Source: DASYRM01 sp036004405
GTDB lineage: Bacteria > Acidobacteriota > Vicinamibacteria > Vicinamibacterales > UBA2999
Assembly (NCBI GenBank): GCA_036004405.1
Contig: DASYRM010000037.1
Coordinates: 1-64,000 of the forward strand
DNA: 64,000 nucleotides
Direction: 5' to 3'
In this document: piece by piece, positions 18,151 through 26,171 of the stretch
Layout of the letters: every line of letters begins with the position of its first letter
How positions within the stretch are numbered: the stretch's first letter is position 1
Notes under the pieces: model-generated
Told to the model about the DNA's origin: nothing
What the model saw: only the letters and a program-made list of their open reading frames with translations
Database searches by the model: none
Made by a program: the position numbers and the translations under genes

Positions 18151-18885
18151 ATGAGGAAGCACATCCAGCGTCTTCGCGCCTTGGCGTGCGTCGCCCTCGT
18201 GGCAGCGGCTCTCGCACCGCTCCCGGCCGGCGCCCAGGCCACGCCCCAGACCTCGCGGCCGATGAAGATCGGCTTCATCGGATCAGGCAACATCGGCGGC
18301 GCCATCGGCGAGCTGCTCGCCAAAGCCGGGCATCAGGTGTTTTTCTCCTCTCGCAACCCCGACAACCTGAAGCCGCTCGTGGCCCGCGTTGGACCGCGCG
18401 CGCGAGCTGGCACGCCCAAAGAGGCAATCGCCTTCGGTGACGTGGTCTTTCTCGGTGTGCCGTATTCCTCGATGCCGCAGATCGGCCAGGACTACGCTCG
18501 CGATCTGAAAGGAAAGATCGTGCTCGACGCCGGCAACCCGAACGTCCGTCGCGATGGGCCGATAGCCGAAGCGGCGGTGGCCAAGGGCGCAGGCATCGCG
18601 ACGGCCGAGCACCTGCCGGGCGCGCGGATCGTCCGCGCGTTCAATCAGCTGAACTTCAAGGTCTTCCTGAGCGAGGCCCACCGCGCCGGCGATCGCGTGG
18701 CGGTTCCGCTTGCGAGCGACGATTCGGAGGCGCTGGCGGTGGCGTCGCGTCTGGTGACCGATGCCGGATTCGAGCCGGTCGTGGTGGGGAAGCTGGCTGA
18801 CGGCAAGTCGTTCGATTCGAGCCAGCCGATTTTCCTGAAGGCGATGACGGCGCGCGAGCTGCGCGCAGCTTTGAAACTGCGCTGA
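18151..18885 (+). CDS. F420/NADP-type oxidoreductase domain with an apparent export signal
   Basis: 244 residues. The N-terminus (MRKHIQRLRALACVALVAAA to AGAQA) looks like a signal peptide. A Rossmann domain follows: MKIGFIGSGNIGGAIGELLA, SSRNPDNL (R in the NADP 2'-phosphate position) and GDVVFLGVPYSSM, then DAGNPN and VRAFNQLNF, all as in the NADPH-dependent F420 reductase/YedE-like dinucleotide reductase family. NADP is cytoplasmic, so an exported protein of this family is odd. Either the signal is a membrane anchor with the domain inside, or the fold has been reused. An internal Met (MKIGFIG) could start a cytoplasmic form. Confidence 0.78.
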   Translation: MRKHIQRLRALACVALVAAALAPLPAGAQATPQTSRPMKIGFIGSGNIGGAIGELLAKAGHQVFFSSRNPDNLKPLVARVGPRARAGTPKEAIAFGDVVFLGVPYSSMPQIGQDYARDLKGKIVLDAGNPNVRRDGPIAEAAVAKGAGIATAEHLPGARIVRAFNQLNFKVFLSEAHRAGDRVAVPLASDDSEALAVASRLVTDAGFEPVVVGKLADGKSFDSSQPIFLKAMTARELRAALKLR

Positions 18886-18896
18886 GGTTGAGCCCT

Positions 18897-20339
18897 ATGA
18901 CGAAGGCAGGCCTGTCACTGCTGGTGCTGCTGTTCGTGGCGGCGAGTCCGGCTGTGGCCCGCGCTCAGACCGGGCTCCTGCGCACGGCCCACGCCCTCGA
19001 CGAAGCGCGAGGCTACTGTCTCGACATTGCCGGCTTTGGCGCCACGCTTCGTCTCGACGATCCGCTCCAGGCGCACACGTGCAAGTACGGCGGCCAGCTC
19101 GACGATCAGCGCTTCGAGCGGGTCGGCAACGGCGCCATCAAGGCCAGCCAGTACGATCGCTGCCTGGCTGCCACGGCGCTCGAGCCCGGTGCAAAGCTCG
19201 TGGTGCGCCCCTGCTCGGCGGCGCCCGCGCAGCGCTGGACCATGGGGTGGGGCCGCCTCAGCCCGGACACGCGGCGCGACCTGTGCGTCTCGGTCGCAAG
19301 CACAAAGGGCGAGATTGCCGGCACCGCGGCGCTCGTGACGCCGGTCTACCACCGGCGCGACGTGACGCTGGAACGGTGCGACGACGCGCAGCTGGCCCGC
19401 CAGTCGTTCCGATGGTCGCAGCCTGACGAGCGCGGGCTCGGCAGCGCCGACGCGGTGCGGACGACCATGCCGGCCGACGTGGCGAAGCAGCTGGCGGCGT
19501 TCGGCACCGAGTTCGACGGCGAGATTGCCGCCCAGACGGCAAAGATCTACGCGTCGCAGCCGCGTGTTTACGAAGCGGCCGAGATCAAGGTCACGAAGAA
19601 CCTCGCCTACGGTCCGCACGAGCGGCAGCAGGTGGACATTCATACCGCGACGGTCCGCAGGTCCGAGCGTCCCATGCCCGTGGTGATCGTGTTCCATGGC
19701 GGCGGGCTCGTGGGCGGCAGCCGGGCGGCCACGGCCAACGTCGCCGACTACTTCGCGAGCCTGGGCTACGTTGGCGTCAACGGCGGCTATCGTCTGGCAC
19801 CCGACGCGAAGTGGCCCGAGGGCGCGCGCGACGTGGGCGCCGCCGTCACATGGTTGAAGAGCCATGCCGCCGAGTACGGCGGCGACCCGGAGCAGATCTT
19901 CGTGATGGGCCTCTCGACCGGCGCCTACCACGTGGCCACCTACGTATTCATGCCGGAGGTGCTGCTTCCGGGCACGGCACGTCCGGCGGGAGCCCTGCTG
20001 CTGTCGGGCCCCTACTCCTTTGATTTCAAGTCGCCGTCGAAAGGCGAGCTGGCGTACTTTGGCGAGGACCCGAAGCGATGGCCGGACATGGTGGTTCCCG
20101 GCCACGTCACTCGCGGCGACATTCCGGTGCTCTTCACGACCGCGGAGTGGGACAACGCCCGATACTTGTGGCCGCAGGCCGCCGTGTACCGAGAGCTGAT
20201 CGACAAGCACGGCGCGCGCCCGCGCTATCGGCAGAGCCTGGGACACAACCATTCGTCACAGCTGCTGTCGGTGGGCACGCCCGACACGAGTGTGTCGCGC
20301 GAGCTGGTCGACTTCATCGAGCGCACCGTGAAGCATTGA
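18897..20339 (+). CDS. Secreted alpha/beta hydrolase with ricin-type trefoil domain
   Basis: 480 residues from ATG 18897 (an in-frame TTG at 18888 is less likely). A signal peptide ends near VARAQ. The N-terminal part (about 30-185) looks like a beta-trefoil lectin: repeated GYCLDIAG, DRCLAATA, QRWTMG and DLCVSVAS with paired cysteines. The C-terminal part is an alpha/beta hydrolase of the esterase/lipase (BD-FAE-like) type: oxyanion-hole HGGGLVGGS, nucleophile elbow GLSTGA and a late H in HNHSSQL. A likely role is an esterase targeted to carbohydrate or glycoprotein. It begins 12 nt after the oxidoreductase stop and probably shares its transcript. Confidence 0.8.
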   Translation: MTKAGLSLLVLLFVAASPAVARAQTGLLRTAHALDEARGYCLDIAGFGATLRLDDPLQAHTCKYGGQLDDQRFERVGNGAIKASQYDRCLAATALEPGAKLVVRPCSAAPAQRWTMGWGRLSPDTRRDLCVSVASTKGEIAGTAALVTPVYHRRDVTLERCDDAQLARQSFRWSQPDERGLGSADAVRTTMPADVAKQLAAFGTEFDGEIAAQTAKIYASQPRVYEAAEIKVTKNLAYGPHERQQVDIHTATVRRSERPMPVVIVFHGGGLVGGSRAATANVADYFASLGYVGVNGGYRLAPDAKWPEGARDVGAAVTWLKSHAAEYGGDPEQIFVMGLSTGAYHVATYVFMPEVLLPGTARPAGALLLSGPYSFDFKSPSKGELAYFGEDPKRWPDMVVPGHVTRGDIPVLFTTAEWDNARYLWPQAAVYRELIDKHGARPRYRQSLGHNHSSQLLSVGTPDTSVSRELVDFIERTVKH

Positions 20340-20348
20340 GGCCGTCGA

Positions 20349-20837
20349 TTACCAGGGCCCGGCCGACCCCTTGATCGCGCCGGACAGGACGGCGGCGCGC
20401 ACGCTTTCGATCGTCTTCAGGCCGCCCGGCGCCGTGCCTCCCCACTCGAATCTCGTCTGGTTCGGTGTCCAGTGCAGCAGCAGCACGCGCCAGGTGTGGG
20501 CGGGACCGGTGCCGTGTTCGTAGTAGACGAGGCAGTCTTCTTGCGAACACCCCGCCGTGACGAGGCGGCGCGGAAGCCTCACGGCGGGGATGTCGTCCGT
20601 TCCCGGTGACGCCCCGTTCGACTCGGAGATGTCCAGCGTCTTGCCGCCGAACAGCGTCAGCAGTTCACCGCGAACGCCGAGCGGCAGCCCACGGATGGAC
20701 GACACTGCGTCGAAGCGGGCGTTCTGCACGTGGCCGCGCAGCTCCCCAGGCAGGGCGGCGGGCGCCGCCGCCTGGTGTGCGCCCGCGGTCGCGGACCAGA
20801 GACCGAGGCCGAGGGCATAGAGCAGTCGAGCCTGCAT
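20349..20837 (-). CDS. Secreted protein of unknown function
   Basis: 162 residues. A signal peptide (MQARLLYALGLGLWSATAGA) precedes a domain with no motif I recognise. Visible elements are LFGGKTLDISESNG, a possible disulphide in GCSQEDC, and WRVLLLHWTPNQTRFEWGG, which reads like a beta-rich fold. A TATACT box (reverse strand, 20850-20855) lies 12 nt upstream of the start, close to the divergent promoter of the next operon. Convergent with the hydrolase gene, 9 nt apart. Confidence 0.6.
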   Translation of the reverse strand: MQARLLYALGLGLWSATAGAHQAAAPAALPGELRGHVQNARFDAVSSIRGLPLGVRGELLTLFGGKTLDISESNGASPGTDDIPAVRLPRRLVTAGCSQEDCLVYYEHGTGPAHTWRVLLLHWTPNQTRFEWGGTAPGGLKTIESVRAAVLSGAIKGSAGPW

Positions 20838-20875
20838 GCGAACACACGAAGTATAGACGCCGGCCCGAAAGGCCT

Positions 20876-20881
20876 TAGAAT
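20876..20881 (+). promoter_or_regulatory. -10 TAGAAT for leader ORF and downstream gene
   Basis: TAGAAT lies 8 nt before an ATG at 20890. TAGACG (20854-20859) is a possible -35 with a 16-bp spacer. It overlaps the divergent promoter of the 20837 gene. Confidence 0.45.
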
Positions 20882-20889
20882 CGCTTGCG

Positions 20890-20934
20890 ATGACCAGGAT
20901 CGCGCACGCGAGTCAGCTGACGGAGGGGTTATGA
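20890..20934 (+). CDS. Short leader ORF (14 codons), possible coupling peptide
   Basis: ATG 20890 opens MTRIAHASQLTEGL and stops at TGA 20932-20934. That stop overlaps the next ATG (20931) as ATGA. The ORF begins 8 nt after a TAGAAT box, so a leaderless start would translate it first and then couple into the main gene. Composition gives no attenuation clue. It could be chance. Confidence 0.3.
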   Translation: MTRIAHASQLTEGL

Positions 20935-21932
20935 AACAGTGGGTTGCCGCCGGTCTCGTTGGGACCGCTATCTTCGTCGTCGCCGCCACGACGCCCGACG
21001 CCCAGCAGGCGGCGAAACCAGCCGCGGGCGCGGCCTCGTCGGCTCGTAACTACGTTCCGCCGAAGACGCCGTGGGGCGACCCCGACATTCAGGGCGGCTG
21101 GACCAACGTCAACGAGAACGGGATCCCGCTGCAGCGGCCGGACGCGCTCACCGGAAAGTCCGTCGACGAAGTGGACGACTCCGAGCTCGCCGAGCTCGTG
21201 AAGGCGCGCAACGCGGCCGCCGAAGCCGGTGCCGCCGCCATCGGCGGGCGTGACACCGGCGCCGGCCCGACGCATTGGTACGAGCACTACGGAGCGAAGA
21301 ACAGCCGTGCCTGGATGGTGAGCGATCCGGCGGACGGTCGCATTCCGCCGCTGACGGCGCAGGCGCAGCAACGCGTGGGTCGCGCCGGCGGCCGCGGTGG
21401 CTTCGGGAACAACCGCGCCGACTCGTGGCTGGATCGGAGCTTCTACGATCGCTGCATCACGCGCAGCTTTCCCGGATCGATGATGCCGGCCATCTACGGC
21501 AACGCCTACGACATCACCCAGGCGCCGGGGCTGGTGGCGATCCGCTACGAGATGATCCACGAGACGCGGGTGATCCGCCTCGACGACAGTCCGCGCACCG
21601 GCCTCCGCACGCACATGGGCGAGGCGCGCGGCCACTGGGAGGGCAACACGCTGGTCGTCGAGACCACCAACTTCGATCCGCGCACCGCCTATCAGAACGG
21701 GTCGGCGAAGCTGACGATGGTGGAGCGGTATCGGCCGGTGGCGTCGAACAAGATCGAATGGTCGGTGACGCTGACCGACCCCGACACGTGGACGAAGCCG
21801 TGGACGTTCGGCATGACCTTGACCGAAGACCCCGGGCAGCCGCTGTTCGAGTACGCCTGCCACGAGGGGAACTACGCGATGCGCAACATCCTGAGCGCCG
21901 CGCGCGCCGAGGACGCGCGGGCCGGCAAGTAG
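20931..21932 (+). CDS. Secreted 'WEGNTLVVETTNF' family protein
   Basis: 333 residues from ATG 20931, which has a GGAGGGG Shine-Dalgarno. The frame is open upstream but not protein-like. A signal peptide (MKQWVAAGLVGTAIFVVAA to DAQ) is followed by PPKTPWGDPDIQGGWTN, FYDRCITRSFPGSMMP, a strand-rich core GHWEGNTLVVETTNFD and ERYRPVASNKIEWSV. Proteins with this pattern are numerous in Acidobacteriota and have no known function. Two more members lie at 28941-29717 and 54592-55407. A GC hairpin follows. Confidence 0.75.
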   Translation: MKQWVAAGLVGTAIFVVAATTPDAQQAAKPAAGAASSARNYVPPKTPWGDPDIQGGWTNVNENGIPLQRPDALTGKSVDEVDDSELAELVKARNAAAEAGAAAIGGRDTGAGPTHWYEHYGAKNSRAWMVSDPADGRIPPLTAQAQQRVGRAGGRGGFGNNRADSWLDRSFYDRCITRSFPGSMMPAIYGNAYDITQAPGLVAIRYEMIHETRVIRLDDSPRTGLRTHMGEARGHWEGNTLVVETTNFDPRTAYQNGSAKLTMVERYRPVASNKIEWSVTLTDPDTWTKPWTFGMTLTEDPGQPLFEYACHEGNYAMRNILSAARAEDARAGK

Positions 21933-21990
21933 GGCGGCTCCGGCGCGGGTTCAGCGCCTTTCGTCGGAAATAGCGGGGGCTTCGTCGCCC

Positions 21991-22015
21991 GGCGGACGCT
22001 CGCCCGCCGTCCGCC
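21991..22015 (+). terminator. GC hairpin after the WEG-family gene
   Basis: An 8-bp perfect stem GGCGGACG / CGTCCGCC with a 9-nt loop, 58 nt after the stop. There is no T-run. Confidence 0.4.
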
Positions 22016-22045
22016 CCGTAACGTGAAGTCATGAAAGGAGCTCAC

Positions 22046-22579
22046 ATGACCTTCACGTATCGGCATCCGCTCGTCGCCGGCCTGGCGCTCGCGGCCATCA
22101 TCTGGTCACCGGCTCTGCTGCTTGGTCGCCCTCAGGAAGGGCCCCCCGCCCCAACACAGCAGACGGGAGGTTTTCCCGACCTGGTCTCGGGGCTGAAAGC
22201 CACGCCCGGATGCCTGGGCGTTGAAACCGCCAGAACCGCCTCCGGCAAAGCCGTGATCTTCGCGTGGTTCGAGAACAAGCAAGCGGTGCTGAACTGGTAC
22301 AACGGCCCGATGCACCAGGCGCTCCTCAATCAGTACTCCGGTGGCCACCGTCGTCCGGGCGGTCCGCTCGCTGGCGTGCCCGATGAGGGGCCAGTACTCG
22401 CCGTCGCGTCGTTGACGATGGCCAAGCCGCCAACGGATGGCGACCTGCGTGCGGCGACTACGCAGATCGCGATCGAGCTGTACGCGCCGCTGCCCGGCGG
22501 CCTCGCAAGCGGCGGCCGCTTCGCTCCGTCGTCGGTCAAGGTGCCCGGCTTGATCGAGGTACCATCGTCGCCCAGGTAG
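22046..22579 (+). CDS. Exported ABM-like (dimeric alpha-beta barrel) protein
   Basis: 177 residues from ATG 22046, chosen because AAAGGAG lies 8 nt upstream; an earlier ATG at 22031 is less well placed. The signal peptide covers residues 1-30 (LVAGLALAAIIWSPALLLG). The mature part contains GLKATPGCLGVETARTASGK, IFAWFENKQAVLNWYNGPMH and VLAVASLTM, the pattern of antibiotic-biosynthesis-monooxygenase-like ferredoxin folds. The catalytic role is unknown. It is followed 2 nt later by the LytS-like kinase gene, so it is probably the first gene of that signalling operon. Confidence 0.6.
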   Translation: MTFTYRHPLVAGLALAAIIWSPALLLGRPQEGPPAPTQQTGGFPDLVSGLKATPGCLGVETARTASGKAVIFAWFENKQAVLNWYNGPMHQALLNQYSGGHRRPGGPLAGVPDEGPVLAVASLTMAKPPTDGDLRAATTQIAIELYAPLPGGLASGGRFAPSSVKVPGLIEVPSSPR

Positions 22580-22581
22580 CG

Positions 22582-23652
22582 ATGCGAAGGGTGTGGTCGT
22601 TCCTGGCGCCGGTCGTCGCGTGGAGCGCGTGCGGCACGGCGCTGGGGACGCTGGTGTTCAGCCCCTCGGCTCGCCTCTCGTGGCGCGCGTTCGTCAGCCA
22701 GGCCGTCGTCGGGTTTGTCGTGTCCACGTGTTGCGTGGCCCTGGTCAGCCTGGCGATTCCAGCGCTGCCGCGCTCTGCGCGGCAGCGATTTCGCTACCCG
22801 CTGAACTGGGTGCTGGTGGCGCTGAGCCTGATCGCGCTCGCGGGTGCCGGCTCCGCCATCGGCGTGGCGATCCTCGTCATCGTCCAGTGGACCGAGCCCG
22901 CGCGGGCGGTGCCGCTCGTGATGGCGGCGCTGCCGACCGCCACCTACTTCACGCTGCTCTTCGGGATGGCGACGTCGTTCGTGAGCGAATCGAAGGACCG
23001 CGCCACCGCCGAGGCACGTCAGCTCGCCGCCGAAGCGCAACTCGCCTCGCTCGAGTCGCGCGTCAACCCGCACTTCCTCTTCAACACGCTCAACTCGATC
23101 GCGGCGTTGACCCACACCAATCCCGCCGGCGCCGAGCAGATGACCGGTCAGCTGGCGTCGTTGATGCGCTCGTCGCTCGACGGCGCCTCGACGCCGCTCG
23201 TCAGCGTGCGCGAGGAGCTCGATCTCGTGCGCAAGTATCTCGACATCGAGCGCGTGAGGTTCGGCGATCGCCTGCGCTACACGATCGACGTCGATGAGCG
23301 CGCCGCGGACAGCGCGATCCCGCGGTTGTCGCTCCAGACGCTGGTCGAGAACAGCGTGAAATACGCCGTCTCGGCACAGCGGGAGGGCGCCAGCATCGCG
23401 ATTTCAGCCGTCGCTCACGACGCCTTCACCCGGGTCGAAGTGGAGGACGACGGTCCGGGGTTCGATCCAGGCTCCCTGGTCAACGGCCACGGGCTCGAGC
23501 TGCTTCGCGCCCGGCTGACGATGACCTTCGAGCGTGCCGCTCGACTCGACATTCAGAGTCGTCCAGGGAGCACTCGCGTCGCGATCGTCGTGCCGACGAG
23601 CATCGCTATCAAACGACGTGAGCCGGATGCTGCGCGCCTACATCGTCGATGA
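22582..23652 (+). CDS. LytS-type membrane sensor histidine kinase
   Basis: 356 residues with four membrane helices in the first ~140 (for example AVVGFVVSTCCVALVSLAIP and TYFTLLFGMATSFV). The His_kinase domain (phospho-acceptor H164 in RVNPHFLFNTLNS) and a HATPase domain (SLQTLVENSVKYAV, DDGPGFDPG, GHGLELLRARL) follow. This layout is that of LytS/YehU-family kinases paired with LytTR regulators. The regulator gene overlaps its 3' end by 26 nt. It has no large periplasmic domain, so it probably senses in or near the membrane. Confidence 0.9.
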   Translation: MRRVWSFLAPVVAWSACGTALGTLVFSPSARLSWRAFVSQAVVGFVVSTCCVALVSLAIPALPRSARQRFRYPLNWVLVALSLIALAGAGSAIGVAILVIVQWTEPARAVPLVMAALPTATYFTLLFGMATSFVSESKDRATAEARQLAAEAQLASLESRVNPHFLFNTLNSIAALTHTNPAGAEQMTGQLASLMRSSLDGASTPLVSVREELDLVRKYLDIERVRFGDRLRYTIDVDERAADSAIPRLSLQTLVENSVKYAVSAQREGASIAISAVAHDAFTRVEVEDDGPGFDPGSLVNGHGLELLRARLTMTFERAARLDIQSRPGSTRVAIVVPTSIAIKRREPDAARLHRR

Positions 23653-24385
23653 CGAGCGGCTGGCGGTCGAGCGACTGAACCGCCTCTTGAGCGCGACCGA
23701 ACAGGTGGTGGTCGCCGGATCGACGACCGATCCCGAGGCGGCGCTCGACTATCTCAGCGCCCATCCAGGCGAAGTCGACGTGCTCTTCCTCGACATCCAG
23801 ATGCCGGGGCTGACCGGCTTCGAGCTGCTGGAGCGGCTCGATCGGCCGCCGATGGTCGTGTTCACGACCGCCTACGACCGCTACGCGCTCGACGCCTTCG
23901 ATGTGAGCTCGGTCGACTACCTGCTCAAGCCGATCGAGCCGGAACGGCTCGATCGCTGTCTTCAGAAGCTGGAGCGCATGGCCGGCGCCCAGGCCACCGA
24001 CGTGCGGGCGCTCGCGCGCGAGCTCGCGTCACAATTGGCCCCCGGCCGGAGACTGGAGCGCATCGCCTCCCGGGTGGGTGAGCGGACGACCATCCTGGAT
24101 GTCGCGAAGGTGACGCACTTTTCCGCGAAGGACAAGCTCACCTACGCCTGGGTGCAGGGACGCGAGCACGTGGTGGACGGATCGCTCGGCGATCTCGAGT
24201 CGCGGCTCGATCCGCGCCGCTTCGTGCGCGTCCACCGCAGCGCCATCGTCAATGTGTCGTTCGTGCAGGAGCTGCATCCCGCGGTCGACGGGGGGCTGGT
24301 GGTCCGCTTGAAAGGCGAGCCGGCGCTGGAGCTCCCAGTGGCGCGCGACCGGGTTCGCGACCTCAAGGATCGATTGGGGATCTAG
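23627..24385 (+). CDS. LytTR-family response regulator
   Basis: 252 residues from ATG 23627 (GTG 23618 is possible). The receiver domain (1-120) has DDE at 9-11, acceptor D56 in LFLDIQMPG, T in VFTTAYD and K in LLKPIEPE. The LytTR DNA-binding domain (about 145-250) has THFSAKDKLTYAWVQG, LGDLESRLDPRRFVRVHRSAIVNV and LELPVARDRVRDLKDRLG. It is the cognate partner of the LytS-like kinase that it overlaps. Regulated genes are unknown; LytTR proteins bind paired direct repeats. Confidence 0.92.
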   Translation: MLRAYIVDDERLAVERLNRLLSATEQVVVAGSTTDPEAALDYLSAHPGEVDVLFLDIQMPGLTGFELLERLDRPPMVVFTTAYDRYALDAFDVSSVDYLLKPIEPERLDRCLQKLERMAGAQATDVRALARELASQLAPGRRLERIASRVGERTTILDVAKVTHFSAKDKLTYAWVQGREHVVDGSLGDLESRLDPRRFVRVHRSAIVNVSFVQELHPAVDGGLVVRLKGEPALELPVARDRVRDLKDRLGI

Positions 24386-24432
24386 CCGTGGTGACGTGAC
24401 AGTTGGAATGCCGAGGAGGCACAGCAGGAGAG

Positions 24433-24438
24433 TAGAAT
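24433..24438 (+). promoter_or_regulatory. -10 TAGAAT for the SGNH hydrolase gene
   Basis: TAGAAT lies 6 nt before ATG 24445. The expected start of transcription coincides with the start codon. Confidence 0.45.
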
Positions 24439-24444
24439 CCCCCG

Positions 24445-25365
24445 ATGACCAAGCGAGTGATCGTGCTCATGCTTCTCCTCGTGGTCGGCCCCGGCGTGGC
24501 CGCCGCGGTGGCGCAGCCGCCAGGCGCCGGCCGAGGCGCCTTCGCCCCGGTGGTGATTGGACCGCCGGCCCCGGTGCCCCCGGAGGTGGCGATTCCGCGC
24601 CCGACGCCGGCCGAGCTCGAGCAGGTGAACGCGGCGTTGACGCGCTTCGTCGCCGGCGACAAGTCGCCGGTGCAGCCGCTGTTGAAGAAGTTCGAGCCGC
24701 TGATGCTGCTGCAGCCGCCACGACTGAACGTGGCGGCAACGTTCACGCAGACCAACCAGCGCATGGGGCCGCGGCACGAAGGGTTCGTCGCGACCGCCAG
24801 GCAGGGCAACATCGATCTGCTCCTGCACGGCGATTCGATCACCGACTGGTGGCTGCTGGATGCGAACAAGCCGGTGTTCGACAAGTACTTCGGCAACCTC
24901 CGCACCGCCAACTTCGCGGTGGCCGGCGACACCACGCAGGGCGTGCTCTGGGGGCTCCGCAACGGCGAAGGGCAGGGGTTTCAGCCCAAGGCCGTGATGC
25001 TGATGATCGGGACCAACAACACCGGTCAGTCCACGGGGCCCGAGATTGCCGAGGGCGTCGGGGCCGTGGTCATGGAGCTGCGCCGCAACTTCCCCTCCGC
25101 CAAGATCCTGCTGCTGGCGATTTTTCCGAGGGCGCTGCCCGGCGACCCGGTGCGCGACAAGATCAGCGAAGTGAACCGGATCATCTCCAGGCTCGACGAC
25201 GGCAAGACCGTCTTCTACCTGGACATCGGCCAGAAGTTCCTCGACGAGAAGGGCGTGTTCCTGCCCGACTCGTTCCGGCCCGATAACCTCCACCCGCAGG
25301 CGAAGGGCTACGACATCTGGGGCGAGGCGGTCAGCGCGAAGCTCGCGGAGTTGATGTCTCGCTAA
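24445..25365 (+). CDS. Secreted SGNH/GDSL hydrolase
   Basis: 306 residues. A signal peptide (MTKRVIVLMLLLVVGPGVAAA) and a proline-rich linker precede the SGNH domain: block I LLLHGDSITDWW (nucleophile S131), block II FAVAGDTTQGVLW, block III LMIGTNNTG and block V PDNLHPQAKGY (D and H of the triad). The nearest relatives act as PAF-acetylhydrolase-like or carbohydrate esterases; the substrate is not evident. The stop overlaps the convergent VOC gene by four bases. Confidence 0.9.
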   Translation: MTKRVIVLMLLLVVGPGVAAAVAQPPGAGRGAFAPVVIGPPAPVPPEVAIPRPTPAELEQVNAALTRFVAGDKSPVQPLLKKFEPLMLLQPPRLNVAATFTQTNQRMGPRHEGFVATARQGNIDLLLHGDSITDWWLLDANKPVFDKYFGNLRTANFAVAGDTTQGVLWGLRNGEGQGFQPKAVMLMIGTNNTGQSTGPEIAEGVGAVVMELRRNFPSAKILLLAIFPRALPGDPVRDKISEVNRIISRLDDGKTVFYLDIGQKFLDEKGVFLPDSFRPDNLHPQAKGYDIWGEAVSAKLAELMSR

Positions 25366-25781
25366 CGTGCCGGCTCAAACAGCTCGAGCGGGTTGCCGTC
25401 CGGATCGGCGATCTGAATCTGACGCCCGCCAGGGCCCGTCTCCATGTCGTTCCGAAACGCGAGGCCGGCGTTCTTCAGGGCGGCGATGCAGGCCGGAAGA
25501 TCCACAACCTCCAACACGACACGATTCCACCCGCCAGGCTCTTGCTGCTGACCGCCCGGCATCGGCCGGGAGCCCGAGGCTCCGGGGCCGCTCAGCAAGA
25601 TGTTCACGCCGCCGAGCGACACACTTGCAAACGCTGGCAGCTGCTGATGCTCCAGCTTGAAGCCGCGATGTTGCGTGTAGAACGTTACGGCGCGCGCGAC
25701 ATCCTTCACCTGATAACGGACGCCGTGGACCTTCTTGATGAACGTGTGCACGTCTACGGGTGAGGTGGTCGACTGAGCCAT
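25362..25781 (-). CDS. VOC-family (glyoxalase/dioxygenase fold) protein
   Basis: 139 residues with a single vicinal-oxygen-chelate domain: VHGVRYQVKDVARAVTFYTQ, GFKLEHQQLPAFASVSLGG, NRVVLEVVDLPACIAALKNAG and QIQIADPDGNPLELFEP. The closing ADPDGNPLELFE strand with its metal-binding Glu is intact. It is too short for two modules, so it should dimerise. Function cannot be assigned further. Confidence 0.85.
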   Translation of the reverse strand: MAQSTTSPVDVHTFIKKVHGVRYQVKDVARAVTFYTQHRGFKLEHQQLPAFASVSLGGVNILLSGPGASGSRPMPGGQQQEPGGWNRVVLEVVDLPACIAALKNAGLAFRNDMETGPGGRQIQIADPDGNPLELFEPAR

Positions 25782-25839
25782 GTGATCCTCCTCTTTACCG
25801 TTCCTTGCGAAGAACGCGCCACGCTCCGTTCAGCTTCGT

Positions 25840-26034
25840 TCAGCCAACCACTGGGCTGGCTGAGGCGATCGCGTCGCGTATGGCCCCAATCCACGTGACA
25901 TCGGCAGCGCGGTACGCCCCGTTGCCAGGCCGCAGCGGCATGCCCGACTCTCTGATGTGGATGTGGGTCGTATCGTAGCCAAGCATCAGCGACGCGCTGA
26001 GCACGACGCGATTCTCCGACGACGGGCTCAACAC
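25840..26034 (-). CDS. Possible small protein or gene remnant in a 390-nt gap
   Basis: The stretch 25782-26171 lacks a clear gene. On the reverse strand one frame from GTG 26034 reads 64 residues with natural composition: VVLSASLMLGYDTTHIHI, GAYRAADVTWIGAIRDAIA. The same frame stays open seven codons further upstream (DGKKCVY) after a TGA. There is no Shine-Dalgarno and no ATG. It may be a 5'-decayed pseudogene or a true small gene; I recognise no family. Confidence 0.3.
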   Translation of the reverse strand: MLSPSSENRVVLSASLMLGYDTTHIHIRESGMPLRPGNGAYRAADVTWIGAIRDAIASASPVVG

Positions 26035-26171
26035 GTAGACACACTTCTTCCCATCGCAACCTCATTGCCACCGTCTTGTATCGCTAGTCCGGCCGCGGCG
26101 CAACTGTGTTCGGGTCCGCGTTCGGCAACGTTTTCTGTATCGTGGGGTCGTGTACCTCATCGAAAGGGTGA

